From Paludibacteraceae bacterium (lineage in GTDB: Bacteria > Bacteroidota > Bacteroidia > Bacteroidales > Paludibacteraceae), in contig JAGCLD010000032.1 of the NCBI GenBank assembly GCA_017647145.1, positions 47,096 through 111,095 on the forward strand: a stretch of DNA of 64,000 bases. Direction: 5' to 3'. Of this stretch, positions 1-7,689 are shown in pieces. Every line of letters starts with the position of its first letter. Position 1 is the stretch's first letter. The position numbers were made by a program, and so were the translations under genes. Below the pieces are notes generated by a model. That model had not been told where the DNA came from. It made no database searches and saw only the letters and a list, made by a program, of their open reading frames with translations.

Positions 1-117
1 CAACTCGATTTCTTCTTCTACTGTGATCAAGTCTTCACGTCCGATTTCCTGCAAATACTTTTCGAGTGATTCGCTTTCGCGGTTGGTGATGGATTTGGTA
101 ATTTTTAGCTGTCTCAT
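1..117 (-). CDS. rpoD: Primary RNA polymerase sigma factor RpoD, N-terminal part (cut by window edge)
   Basis: The first 39 codons are present and the rest lies beyond base 1. The peptide begins [20 protein letters not shown] and continues with [19 protein letters not shown], the characteristic N-terminus of the Bacteroidetes housekeeping sigma factor, which lacks the long region 1.1 of proteobacterial RpoD. It would direct core polymerase to TTG/TAnnTTTG promoters like those seen across this window. The gene lies downstream of the HtrA-type protease gene on the same strand but has its own promoter about 170 bp upstream of its ATG and a long hairpin-bearing leader. Confidence 0.95.
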   Translation of the reverse strand, partial: MRQLKITKSITNRESESLEKYLQEIGREDLITVEEEIEL

Positions 118-178
118 TATGTTTATTTAGAGTTCTTTTTTTTGCTCTTTTCTAATACCTTATTTATGTTACGCAAAT

Positions 179-212
179 CTTTCCGATCAATGATTTTTTC
201 ATTGTCGGAAAG
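179..212 (-). promoter_or_regulatory. Hairpin in the rpoD 5' leader
   Basis: The arms CTTTCCGA-T-CAATGA and TCATTG-TCGGAAAG pair over 14 bp with one bulged base and a short T-rich loop. It sits between the predicted rpoD transcription start (about 282) and the ATG (117), so it would be in the untranslated leader. No U-tract follows on the mRNA strand, so it is not a simple terminator. Role unknown; mRNA stability or regulation of sigma factor synthesis are possible. Confidence 0.5.
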
Positions 213-289
213 TGTTGTTTTGAGGCTGTGTTGCCATCTTTATTGTGTATTACATTCTTATAAACGTGAGAATGTGCTGTTTTGTTGTG

Positions 290-321
290 CAAAGTTACAA
301 TAAAGGTTTGAATTTTCCAAA
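290..321 (-). promoter_or_regulatory. Promoter of rpoD
   Basis: On the minus strand TTTG (318-321) is followed after 20 bp by TAACTTTG (290-297), matching the Bacteroidetes -33/-7 consensus. Transcription should start near 282 and run into rpoD, leaving a leader of about 165 nt. Confidence 0.7.
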
Positions 322-357
322 GATAAGTTTTGTATATTTTGTTTTGCGTGTGTGTGA

Positions 358-1554
358 TTAGTGTTGGGTGGGATTGTCTTTGGTGAGTATTTCTGTTGTT
401 CCTTGTCTGTTTTGTAGTGTTACAGGGAGTGTGATGGAGGTGTTGTTGCGCAGCAGGGTGATGGTGATTTCATCGCCGGGTCTGTGTCGTCCGATTTGTT
501 CTTGGAGTTCTGCCACTGTTTTGATGGGTGAGTTGTTGACGTGAGTGATGATGTCGCCTTCTGTGATTCCTGCCATGTGGGCTGCGCTGAGTTCCATCAC
601 GCTGTTTACGTAGGCTCCTGCCAGGGTGTGGATGTTTCTGTCTTTTGCCAGTCGGTCGGTGATGTCAGCGATTTGCACTCCGAGTATGGCTCTTTGCACG
701 GTGCCGTGTTGTTTGAGGTCTTCTACTACTTTTTGTACAATGCTGGTGGGCACTGCAAATGCATATCCTGCATAAGAACCTGTTTCGGAAGCGATGGCTG
801 TGTTGATTCCTACCAATCGGCCTTGTGTGTTGACGAGTGCGCCTCCGCTGTTACCCGGATTGACAGCCGCATCGGTCTGTATGAAGGATTCGATCTTCAT
901 GGCTGCATTGAGGATGTTGATGTTTCGGGCTTTAGCACTTACAATTCCGGCGGTGACGGTGGAAGTGAGGTTGAAGGGATTGCCCACAGCCAGTACCCAT
1001 TCGCCCACTTTGAGCATGTCGGAGTCGCCAAAGGTGATGGTGGGCAGTGAGTCGGCTTCGATTTTCAGCAGTGCAATGTCAGTGGTAGGGTCTGTACCGA
1101 CGAGTTGTGCCGTGTAGGTGCGTTTGTCGTTGAGCACTACTTGTATCATGTCGGCTCTGTCGATGACGTGGTTGTTGGTGACGATATATCCGTCGTTGGA
1201 GATGATTACTCCCGAGCCGAATCCCTGTTGTTGGGGTTGTGGGCGTTCTTGGTAGTGGGGTAGTCCGAAGAAAAATTCAAGGAAAGGGTCAATGACGGAG
1301 GACTGTTTTTTAGCTGTGTAGGTGGTCTTGACGTGTACTACGGCGTTTACCGACAGTTGGGCAGCTGTGGTGAAGTCGGTGTCAGCCATACGAGGGGTGT
1401 TGACAGCCGGCCTGACATAATCCGGTTGGGTGTTGTCAGGAGTGTCGGTAGTGGGTTGGAGTGAGTAGTAGTGTGTGACTCCCCATGCACATGCTGTGCT
1501 GATGATTGCTGCTCCTATCCATGTGAGCATTGTGTGTGTGAAGTTTGTTTTCAT
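358..1554 (-). CDS. HtrA/DegP-family periplasmic serine protease with a single PDZ domain
   Basis: A 398-residue protein predicted to degrade or refold misfolded envelope proteins. An N-terminal hydrophobic segment (about residues 9-25) serves as signal peptide or anchor. The trypsin-like domain shows the complete triad: His129 (TNNHVI), Asp159 (TTDIALLKI) and Ser236 (NPGNSGG). One PDZ domain follows (about 285-375, AGAYVNSV to RPGDEITITL). Many Bacteroidetes DegP/DegQ proteins are about 500 residues with two PDZ domains, so this one is short and resembles the DegS architecture. A Q/P-rich loop with HYQERPQPQQQGFGSG precedes the protease core, as in the LA loop of the family. It lies upstream of rpoD, an arrangement I recall from other Bacteroidales. 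Confidence 0.93.
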   Translation of the reverse strand: MKTNFTHTMLTWIGAAIISTACAWGVTHYYSLQPTTDTPDNTQPDYVRPAVNTPRMADTDFTTAAQLSVNAVVHVKTTYTAKKQSSVIDPFLEFFFGLPHYQERPQPQQQGFGSGVIISNDGYIVTNNHVIDRADMIQVVLNDKRTYTAQLVGTDPTTDIALLKIEADSLPTITFGDSDMLKVGEWVLAVGNPFNLTSTVTAGIVSAKARNINILNAAMKIESFIQTDAAVNPGNSGGALVNTQGRLVGINTAIASETGSYAGYAFAVPTSIVQKVVEDLKQHGTVQRAILGVQIADITDRLAKDRNIHTLAGAYVNSVMELSAAHMAGITEGDIITHVNNSPIKTVAELQEQIGRHRPGDEITITLLRNNTSITLPVTLQNRQGTTEILTKDNPTQH

Positions 1555-1702
1555 AAGTGTTTTTGGGTTTAGGGCACTATAAAATTGTGCAGCCGGTTAG
1601 TTTTATCCTTAAGAAGCGTTTCAAAAGTCGTGCCAAGCCGATAGGGTGTTACCTTTTTAATAAATTGCTCACGCTCAGCATAGTGAAAATAAGTTTACTC
1701 TC

Positions 1703-1722
1703 GGACACGGCGTGCCGTGTCC
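1703..1722. repeat. Inverted repeat, GGACACGGC/GCCGTGTCC, copy 1
   Basis: Perfect 9-bp arms around a 2-bp centre (GT), followed by CTAC. The same motif with one arm mismatch and centre AC recurs at 1870-1889, also followed by CTAC. It looks like a small dispersed intergenic palindrome (REP-like). The function is unknown. Confidence 0.6.
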
Positions 1723-1869
1723 CTACCGGCATTGCTTTCATAAAAGCTGGCGTAATGGTTACCCCCTCCGTTCCGCTCCGTAAACTACACTACACTCGTC
1801 CACCTTAAAGGGCGACAGTGCTTTTTTGGTTAGCTTTGTGTGAGGTGGTTTTCCTTTGGGGCTTTGGGC

Positions 1870-1889
1870 GGACACTGCACGCCGTGTCC
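1870..1889. repeat. Inverted repeat, GGACACTGC/GCCGTGTCC, copy 2
   Basis: Second copy of the motif at 1703-1722, with one mismatch between arms (T for G) and the dinucleotide centre complementary to that of copy 1. Both copies are followed by CTAC. Confidence 0.55.
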
Positions 1890-2097
1890 CTACTTTCCAC
1901 TACAGCCCCAGCCCACTACAGGCGAAACCGTCCCACAGTGAGTGTAACGAACGTCCTGTAGCGCAGCGTCCTCTAAACTCTAACCTTTCACTTTTCACTT
2001 TTTAATAAAGTGCTTAGGGTTACTCTATGAATCCGTTCTCCATCTCCTTAAAGGCTTTGTGTGTGGATAGTGCATGTGGATGAGGATGAGGATGGAG

Positions 2098-3300
2098 TTA
2101 TAGAGAATAACCTTTTGCCAAACCTCCTTCTCCTGTTTCTTTGTAGAGGGATGGAATGTCTTTACCGGTTTCTTTCATCACTTGTACAACTCTGTCGTAA
2201 GACACTCGGTGGTGTCCGTCTGTGAATGAGGCATACAGGTTGGAGTCGAGTGCTCTTGCTGCTGCGTATGCATTGCGTTCGATGCAGGGTATTTGTACGA
2301 TTCCGCATACGGGGTCACAGGTCATTCCGAGGTGGTGTTCTAAGGCCATTTCAGCGGCATATTCTATTTGTGCCGGGCTTCCTCCGAAGAGTTGATTGGC
2401 AGCCGCCGCAGCCATTGCGCATGCCACTCCCACTTCTCCCTGGCATCCTACTTCGGCTCCGGAGATGGATGCGTTTGCTTTGGCGATGTTGCCTATGAGT
2501 CCGGCTGTGGCGAGCGCTCTGATGATTTGTTTATCGCTGAATTCTCTGCTTTCTTGCAGGTGGTGTAACACGGCAGGCACTACTCCGGATGAGCCACATG
2601 TGGGGGCAGTGACGATGCGTCCTCCTGATGCATTTTCTTCGCTCACAGCCAATGCGTAGGCGAATACGAGTCCGCGTGATTGTAGTGATGCTCTGTATCC
2701 TTTGGCTTTGACGTAGTATGTGCTTGCTTTTCTTCTGAGGTTGAGTGGTCCGGGTAGTACGCCTTCGTTTTCTAATCCTCTTTTTATGGATTCTTTCATA
2801 ACTGTCCATACTTCCATCAGGTAGTCCCAGATGTCAGTTTGTTCGCATCCGTTGACATATTCCCAATAGCTTCTTCCTGTTTGTTCACACCAGTGTAGAA
2901 TTTCTGTGAGTTGTTGCATGGGGTAGAGCTGTGTGGGGTGTTCTTCTCTGGAGTGTCCGTCTGAAATGGTGCCTCCTCCCACGCTGTAAACTGTCCATGT
3001 GTCTATGCTTTGTGCTCCTGTTCCTATGGCCTCAAATTTCATTGCGTTGGGGTGGTAGGGCAGGAATATTTTGGGTTGCCAATCAATGGTTACTTGTGTG
3101 TCGGGCGAGAATGCTGACAGTATGGCCGTGTCAGTGAGGTGGCCTTTTCCTGTGGCAGCAAGGCTTCCGTAGAGCGTGACTTTGAATTGTCGGCAGTCGG
3201 GGTGTTTATCTCTAAATGTGGTTGCCGCTTTGTGTGGACCCATTGTGTGACTGCTGGATGGTCCGAATCCGATTTTGAATATTTCTTTGATTGATTCCAT
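2098..3300 (-). CDS. sdaA: L-serine ammonia-lyase (serine dehydratase), fused beta-alpha form
   Basis: A 400-residue iron-sulfur serine dehydratase converting L-serine to pyruvate and ammonia. The beta domain (about 1-150) begins with the hallmark FGPSSSHTMGPHKAA. The alpha domain carries APTCGSSGVVPAVLHHL and the C-terminal CDPVCGIVQIPC segment, which supplies cysteines for the [4Fe-4S] cluster. The single-chain order beta then alpha is that of E. coli SdaA-type enzymes, with a somewhat shorter chain. The start is 3 bp past the stop of the upstream transporter gene, so the two are very likely co-transcribed and may form a serine uptake and breakdown unit (inference). Confidence 0.95.
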   Translation of the reverse strand: MESIKEIFKIGFGPSSSHTMGPHKAATTFRDKHPDCRQFKVTLYGSLAATGKGHLTDTAILSAFSPDTQVTIDWQPKIFLPYHPNAMKFEAIGTGAQSIDTWTVYSVGGGTISDGHSREEHPTQLYPMQQLTEILHWCEQTGRSYWEYVNGCEQTDIWDYLMEVWTVMKESIKRGLENEGVLPGPLNLRRKASTYYVKAKGYRASLQSRGLVFAYALAVSEENASGGRIVTAPTCGSSGVVPAVLHHLQESREFSDKQIIRALATAGLIGNIAKANASISGAEVGCQGEVGVACAMAAAAANQLFGGSPAQIEYAAEMALEHHLGMTCDPVCGIVQIPCIERNAYAAARALDSNLYASFTDGHHRVSYDRVVQVMKETGKDIPSLYKETGEGGLAKGYSL

Positions 3301-3303
3301 TTC

Positions 3304-4206
3304 TTATTGCTTATCTTGTTTTCTTTTTTGCCATAATTGCCAACTGTTGAATAGGTTTTGCCATATTACGTATGCTCCCGGTGCGATGGCAGCAACGGGA
3401 TTGAGGTAGGCATGTGTCATCCAGATGGCGAGTATGGTGTTTTTTTGTCCTAATGCTTGTCCTCCGCTGATTCGGTTGTTGTAGGTGGCTCCAATTCGTT
3501 TTCCGATGTAGAATTGTAGTAGGCATGCGATGAGTGCGATGAGTGCTGTGATAATCGCTATGTCAGCATATTGTGTTTGGTTGATGAGTGATTGTAGTGT
3601 TTGTGCTGTTACGATTGTGAGTGATATTGCCCAGATGTAGAATCCGGCTCCATAGCATTTTGTGACGTGTTTGTGCAGGCTTGGAATGAGTGTTTTTATG
3701 ATTTGTGCAGCAATGCATGGTCCGAGTAGTAGTGGGAATACTCTTTTCAGGATGATGAAGCATCCTGTGAGGAAGTTGGGGTGTTGTCCGCTTTCAATGA
3801 GTGGGAAGCAGATGGGTGCTACTATTGCTACGGATAGGTTGGAAATCAGTGTGAATGTGGTGAGGGTGGCTATGTTTCCTCCAAGTTTTCCTGTGATGAC
3901 AGGTGAAGCAGTGGCTGTGGGCGCCAGTACGCATATCATTGCTCCTTGTGCTATGATAGGGTGTATGGGTCTTAGCAGGAAGTAGAGTAGGAGTCCTCCA
4001 CCAATTTGCACCAATAGGATCCACAGATGCATGGGTTCTATTTTGAGCTCTTTGATGGATAGTTTGCTGAATGTGAGGAATAGCATTGCAACTATGAGCC
4101 ATGGTGTTAAGTGTCCTAATTGTGCAAGTGGTTTGTAGGCTATAGCACCGATGAGCATTGCTATGGGTAGTGTCCAGTCTTTTATAATGTGTAGGATTGC
4201 TTTCAT
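3304..4206 (-). CDS. Bile acid:sodium symporter (BASS/SBF)-family transporter
   Basis: A 300-residue polytopic membrane protein with eight to ten predicted hydrophobic helices. The segment APTATASPVITGKLGGN followed by TLTTFTLISNLSVA corresponds to the conserved sodium-site region of SBF transporters. The substrate cannot be told from sequence: BASS members carry bile acids, pyruvate, pantoate or other organic anions. It is the first gene of an operon with serine dehydratase, so an amino or keto acid is plausible (inference). The upstream -7 box is so close to the ATG that the message may be leaderless. Confidence 0.8.
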   Translation of the reverse strand: MKAILHIIKDWTLPIAMLIGAIAYKPLAQLGHLTPWLIVAMLFLTFSKLSIKELKIEPMHLWILLVQIGGGLLLYFLLRPIHPIIAQGAMICVLAPTATASPVITGKLGGNIATLTTFTLISNLSVAIVAPICFPLIESGQHPNFLTGCFIILKRVFPLLLGPCIAAQIIKTLIPSLHKHVTKCYGAGFYIWAISLTIVTAQTLQSLINQTQYADIAIITALIALIACLLQFYIGKRIGATYNNRISGGQALGQKNTILAIWMTHAYLNPVAAIAPGAYVIWQNLFNSWQLWQKRKQDKQ

Positions 4207-4210
4207 GTTG

Positions 4211-4218
4211 CAAAGTTA
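4211..4218 (-). promoter_or_regulatory. -7 box of the transporter/serine dehydratase operon
   Basis: TAACTTTG on the minus strand ends only four bases before the ATG at 4206 (context TTTGCAACATGAAA). A clear -33 TTG is not visible at the usual distance. Transcription starting 5-8 bp beyond the box would begin at or next to the start codon. Confidence 0.5.
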
Positions 4219-4282
4219 CTGAATTTCCATTGATTGGTGTATTGTTGCTTTGTTAGTTTTGTTGTTTTGAGGCTGTTTGTAT

Positions 4283-4320
4283 AAAAAAAGTGTGTCTTGT
4301 CATTGAGACAGACACACTGT
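4283..4320 (-). terminator. Intrinsic terminator of the ferredoxin gene
   Basis: The arms AGTGTGTCT (4289-4297) and AGACACACT (4310-4318), extended inside the loop by GTC/GAC, are followed on the minus strand by seven T residues (4282-4288 read in reverse). A run of T on the plus side makes it potentially bidirectional. It lies just after the ferredoxin stop. Confidence 0.75.
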
Positions 4321-4342
4321 TTTTTTTGCATTCATCTACTGA

Positions 4343-4510
4343 TTATCCTTTGCTGATAGCAGAAGAAGGACAAACGTCAGCGCAAGTACCGCATTCGGTG
4401 CAAGCTTCTGGATCAATAGAATAGATGTCGCCTTCAGAGATAGCTCCTACTGGGCATTCGTCGATACATGTGCCGCATGCAACACAATCATCAGAAATTA
4501 CGTAAGCCAT
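4343..4510 (-). CDS. 2[4Fe-4S] bacterial ferredoxin
   Basis: A 55-residue clostridial-type ferredoxin. The two cluster motifs are complete: Cys9, 12, 15 and Cys19-Pro, then Cys37, 40, 43 and Cys47-Pro (CVACGTCIDECP and CTECGTCADVCP). It is a low-potential electron carrier, in anaerobes typically for pyruvate:ferredoxin oxidoreductase or hydrogenase. The gene is monocistronic: its own consensus promoter lies upstream (4549-4579) and a strong terminator directly downstream. Start at 4510 gives the canonical MAYVISDDC. Confidence 0.96.
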   Translation of the reverse strand: MAYVISDDCVACGTCIDECPVGAISEGDIYSIDPEACTECGTCADVCPSSAISKG

Positions 4511-4548
4511 TGTTTAATTCTTTATAATGTTAATACTAATTAGTGGTG

Positions 4549-4579
4549 CAAATGTACAGCCTTTTTCCGTATTAACAAA
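4549..4579 (-). promoter_or_regulatory. Promoter of the ferredoxin gene
   Basis: TTTG (4576-4579), 19 bp, TACATTTG (4549-4556) on the minus strand; a full match to the Bacteroidetes consensus. Predicted start near 4541. Confidence 0.7.
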
Positions 4580-4772
4580 ATAAAAGATGGTTATTGTGTG
4601 ATGAATTTTATCGTGTTTGTGTATTTGTGTGTAGAAGTGTAGATGTAATTGGTTGATTTTATGTGTGGAATATGCTTGTTTTACTAGCTCTAAATAAGCA
4701 TAGGCAGAAGTACACTTTTGCCGTACAGGAATAAAAAACATTTGATTTGTTTTATTCTCCACGCACTTTTAC

Positions 4773-4780
4773 TATCTTTG
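4773..4780 (+). promoter_or_regulatory. -7 box of the porin/GATE-protein operon
   Basis: TATCTTTG matches TAnnTTTG; the -33 region is weak (T-rich, no clean TTG at 19-20 bp). It lies downstream of the in-frame TTG at 4747, which argues that translation starts at the ATG at 4804. Confidence 0.55.
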
Positions 4781-4803
4781 TGCCGTCATACCAAAATTAT
4801 ATC

Positions 4804-5967
4804 ATGAAAACACTTAAAATGAAGAATAACGTTTGTGTTATTGTATGCTTGTTTGCGCTCTTATACATTGCTCCTCTGCATGCGCAACAAGGTTATGAGA
4901 GGGATAATCAGATTTTTCGTCTTGGCTTGGAGTCTCGCTTTGACTACGTGAATGAAGCGCTTGAAGGAGAACCTCTTCATGAGAATTCCGGTCTTAAAGT
5001 GTCTTACTTCAACCTTCGCATTGATGGACAGATTACATCGAAGTTTTCTTACTCATGGCGTCAGCGTTTTAATAAAGTAAACTCAGCTTCTGACTTTGTG
5101 CATAACACCGACTGGATGTTTCTGACCTTCCGCCCTACTCAGAACTGGGCTATTGCTGCGGGTAAGCAAGTGGTGATGATTGGAGGATGGGAGTATGATC
5201 GTGCTCCTATTGACACTTATTTTGCTTCTGAATATTGGAATAATGTTAATTGCTATCAGTTAGGTGCAAGCGTGGCTTATACTACTCCTAAGGGTAATGA
5301 CACTTTTACCTTTCAGGTGTGTCAGAGCTTGTATCACACGGGTATTAATAACTTTCAGGATATTTTTGACCAGAATGGTACTGTAACGGGTAGAAAGAAA
5401 CAAGCTGACTTATATGCTTATAATCTTTTCTGGATGGGAACGCATGGATGTTACACTGCACTCCATTCTATCAACTTCTCTGAATATCAGCGTGGCAAAT
5501 TTGATGCCTATGTAGTGTTGGGTAATCAGTTTAAGTTTGGAGATGCGACAATTCAGATAGACCTTATGAACCGTGGAGTTACAGCCAAGGAACTGCTTTT
5601 CCAAAACTTTTCTATCATGGGCGAAGTGTCTTACTTGATTGCTAAACGTGTGAATGTGGTGGCGAAGGCTACGTATGATAAAGTGGGTAGTGCTTATCCC
5701 GCAGGTTTATGTGTTTACCCCGGTACAGAATTGATGCGTGTAGGTGGTGGGGTGGAATACTATCCCTTGGGGGCTAAAAACAATAAAGACATTCGTCTTC
5801 ATGCCATGTATGCCTACAACATGGGGGATAACACCAACCCGGCAGGTACATCGCTGAATAAGGGTTCTTACCTTGCTGTGGGATTAACCTGGAAGATTGA
5901 TGTGATGGAGGCTGCCAAGAAGATGATTGACTCACACCAAAAGAAACAAGAAGATAAAAATAATTAA
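4804..5967 (+). CDS. Outer-membrane porin of the OprO/OprP (phosphate-selective porin) superfamily
   Basis: A 387-residue protein from the ATG at 4804, with a signal peptide (MKTLKMKNN... ending LHAQQ) and a long beta-barrel of alternating strands ending in TWKIDVMEAA. Motifs such as GLESRFDYVNEAL, AAGKQVVMIGGWEYDRAP and a repeated YDKVGSAYPAG resemble porins annotated 'phosphate-selective porin O and P' in Bacteroidetes; the actual solute is unknown. The C-terminus extends past the last strand with a lysine-rich tail (KKMIDSHQKKQEDKNN), unlike typical barrels that end with an aromatic residue. It is 17 bp upstream of a GATE-domain inner-membrane protein and probably co-transcribed, suggesting an outer/inner membrane uptake pair (inference). 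The frame extends upstream to a TTG at 4747, but that precedes the promoter. Confidence 0.8.
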   Translation: MKTLKMKNNVCVIVCLFALLYIAPLHAQQGYERDNQIFRLGLESRFDYVNEALEGEPLHENSGLKVSYFNLRIDGQITSKFSYSWRQRFNKVNSASDFVHNTDWMFLTFRPTQNWAIAAGKQVVMIGGWEYDRAPIDTYFASEYWNNVNCYQLGASVAYTTPKGNDTFTFQVCQSLYHTGINNFQDIFDQNGTVTGRKKQADLYAYNLFWMGTHGCYTALHSINFSEYQRGKFDAYVVLGNQFKFGDATIQIDLMNRGVTAKELLFQNFSIMGEVSYLIAKRVNVVAKATYDKVGSAYPAGLCVYPGTELMRVGGGVEYYPLGAKNNKDIRLHAMYAYNMGDNTNPAGTSLNKGSYLAVGLTWKIDVMEAAKKMIDSHQKKQEDKNN

Positions 5968-5984
5968 TCGTAATACTATAAGAT

Positions 5985-7604
5985 ATGAAGAAAGATAACA
6001 GATTTAAGAAATATCAGGCAGGATTGTTCTGTCTGCTTATTGTGATAGCTATCTTTGGATCGGTGGGCTATGTGATGGGATTGCCTAATATGCTCAACAC
6101 CATCATGAAAACCGCACATGACTTGTTGCTCAATACTGTGTTCTACTTGATGGCAATATGTGTGATTACAGGCGCATTGGGTGCTATCTTTGTGGAGTTT
6201 GGCGTAGTGAAATTATTGGAACGTATGTTGCGTCCTTTGATGCGTCCTTTGTTTAATTTGCCGGGTGTTGCCTCTTTAGGTGCTGTCATGACTTTCTTGT
6301 CTGACAATCCTGCTATTATTTCTTTGACAAAGGATAAGCGTTTTAGTACGTATTTCAAGAAGTATCAATTTATTTCTTTAACTAATTTCGGTACTGCCTT
6401 TGGCATGGGGCTATTGGTGATTGTCTTTATGATTTCGCAGGGCTTTTTTGTAGAGCCGTTTATTGGTTTCTTTGGGGCTTTTGTGGGTTGTATAGTATAT
6501 ACACGCTTGATGCAACGTTTCATCTTGAAGAGTCATCCATCCTTTAAGGATGAGCCAGCAGCTGAACTCAGTGAGGCAGATATGCAAGAGCAGGATGCAG
6601 TGAAAGAAAGTTCTATGTTTACTCGCATACTGAATGCGTTGCTTGATGGTGGAAAGAGTGGGGTAGATGTGGGTATTTCTATTATCCCGGGTGTGTTGAT
6701 TATCTCTACATTTGTGATGATTCTTACTTTCACTACCGGTGGTAATGGTGTGTATGATGGTGCAGCTTATGAGGGTGTTGGTTTTTTGCCTTGGTTCTTT
6801 GGTAAGATTAATTTTATATTTGAATGGCTATTTGGTTTTGAAGAACCAGCATTGATGGCTTTCCCTATTACTGCTTTGGGTGCTGTGGGAGCTGCTTTGG
6901 GCTTGATACCCGGATTTATTCAAGAAGGTTGGGTGGATGGTAATGCCATCGCTGTGTTTACTGCTATTGGGATGTGTTGGAGTGGTTATCTCAGTACACA
7001 CACTGCTATGCTTGATGCGCTTGGTTATAGAAAACTCACGTCTAAGGCTATTCTTGCTCATACAGTGGGAGGACTGGTAGCTGCCATGGTTGCACACTGG
7101 ACATTTGTTCTTTATAGTCTGGTGTTTGGTACTCCTGTTACTTTTCAGGGTGGTGCTGATAGATATAGCACAGTGAGTAATGCCCCGGTGGTGATTGAGT
7201 TTGTCAGTGATAACCAAGTAAAGGTTGGCGATAGAATATTCACGGATGAAGCAGGTCACACTCCTGATGCAGAAGGTTCGTTGGCACATGTGATTGAAGT
7301 GATTCTTTTCAACAATCATGAAACTGTTACTGTGGAAGATGGCGTGAAGGTAGATGCAGCCGGATTTATAGCAGCTGAGAAGTTGCCTGAATCTACTCGT
7401 GAAAGTTTAATGAATGAGGTGCAAGCGGGTTTTGATATGTATTGTGACAGGATTGCAATGCAGATGTATGGCAAGCCACTAGGTGAGTTGTCGGACGAAG
7501 AGCGTACTGCTGTGATGGATGCGATTCCTTTCCGCTTCGACCGTCAGGAAGTGGTTGACGTAGAGCTTGTGTCAGAAGAAGGTGCGGAGATGGAAGAGGA
7601 ATAA
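5985..7604 (+). CDS. Nucleoside-recognition (GATE) domain membrane protein, YjiH-like, with long acidic C-terminal extension
   Basis: A 539-residue inner-membrane protein. Two hydrophobic halves (about residues 10-190 and 220-385) carry typical GATE elements: AVMTFLSDNPAIISLTKDKR, the FGMGLLVIVFMISQG stretch, and in the second half GKSGVDVGISIIPGVLIIST and PALMAFPITALGAVGAALG. Such proteins are thought to move nucleosides or related solutes, but few are characterised. After the last helix (about 386) come some 150 soluble, acidic residues ending EEGAEMEEE that include a small beta-rich part (VVIEFVSDNQVKVGDRIFTD) and a helical part; I do not recognise this extension. It is probably in an operon with the upstream porin and followed by a strong terminator. 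Confidence 0.78.
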   Translation: MKKDNRFKKYQAGLFCLLIVIAIFGSVGYVMGLPNMLNTIMKTAHDLLLNTVFYLMAICVITGALGAIFVEFGVVKLLERMLRPLMRPLFNLPGVASLGAVMTFLSDNPAIISLTKDKRFSTYFKKYQFISLTNFGTAFGMGLLVIVFMISQGFFVEPFIGFFGAFVGCIVYTRLMQRFILKSHPSFKDEPAAELSEADMQEQDAVKESSMFTRILNALLDGGKSGVDVGISIIPGVLIISTFVMILTFTTGGNGVYDGAAYEGVGFLPWFFGKINFIFEWLFGFEEPALMAFPITALGAVGAALGLIPGFIQEGWVDGNAIAVFTAIGMCWSGYLSTHTAMLDALGYRKLTSKAILAHTVGGLVAAMVAHWTFVLYSLVFGTPVTFQGGADRYSTVSNAPVVIEFVSDNQVKVGDRIFTDEAGHTPDAEGSLAHVIEVILFNNHETVTVEDGVKVDAAGFIAAEKLPESTRESLMNEVQAGFDMYCDRIAMQMYGKPLGELSDEERTAVMDAIPFRFDRQEVVDVELVSEEGAEMEEE

Positions 7605-7634
7605 GCCTCACATCTTTTGCTACACTATAACTGA

Positions 7635-7674
7635 AGAGAGAAGACTGATTTAGCGGGTCTTCTCTCTTTTATTT
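7635..7674 (+). terminator. Intrinsic terminator after the GATE-protein gene
   Basis: Arms AGAGAGAAGAC (7635-7645) and GTCTTCTCTCT (7657-7667) form a perfect 11-bp stem followed by a T-rich tail (TTTTATTT). Confidence 0.85.
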
Positions 7675-7689
7675 ATGCTTGTTTGTTTT

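Larger units (their letters stand above)
1555..2097. other. Intergenic region with no supported gene, containing dispersed-repeat sequence
   Basis: These 543 bp between the serine dehydratase and the protease gene contain only short unconvincing frames. They hold two copies of a near-palindromic GGACAC..GTGTCC motif (1703-1722 and 1870-1889) and, near 1950-1972, the words CGTCCTGTAG and GCGTCCT that recur in the repeat-rich spacer near 21.9 kb. No promoter matching the Bacteroidetes consensus was found close to the protease start. Confidence 0.6.

Noticed and set aside
541..1117. Plus-strand frames opposite the HtrA-type protease gene
   Set aside because: Antisense shadows of a gene with complete catalytic motifs.
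4702..4712. The word AGGCAGAAGTA occurs at 4702, 20717 and 23631
   Set aside because: Flanks differ, one copy is in coding sequence, and no further structure links them; likely chance or weak composition effect.
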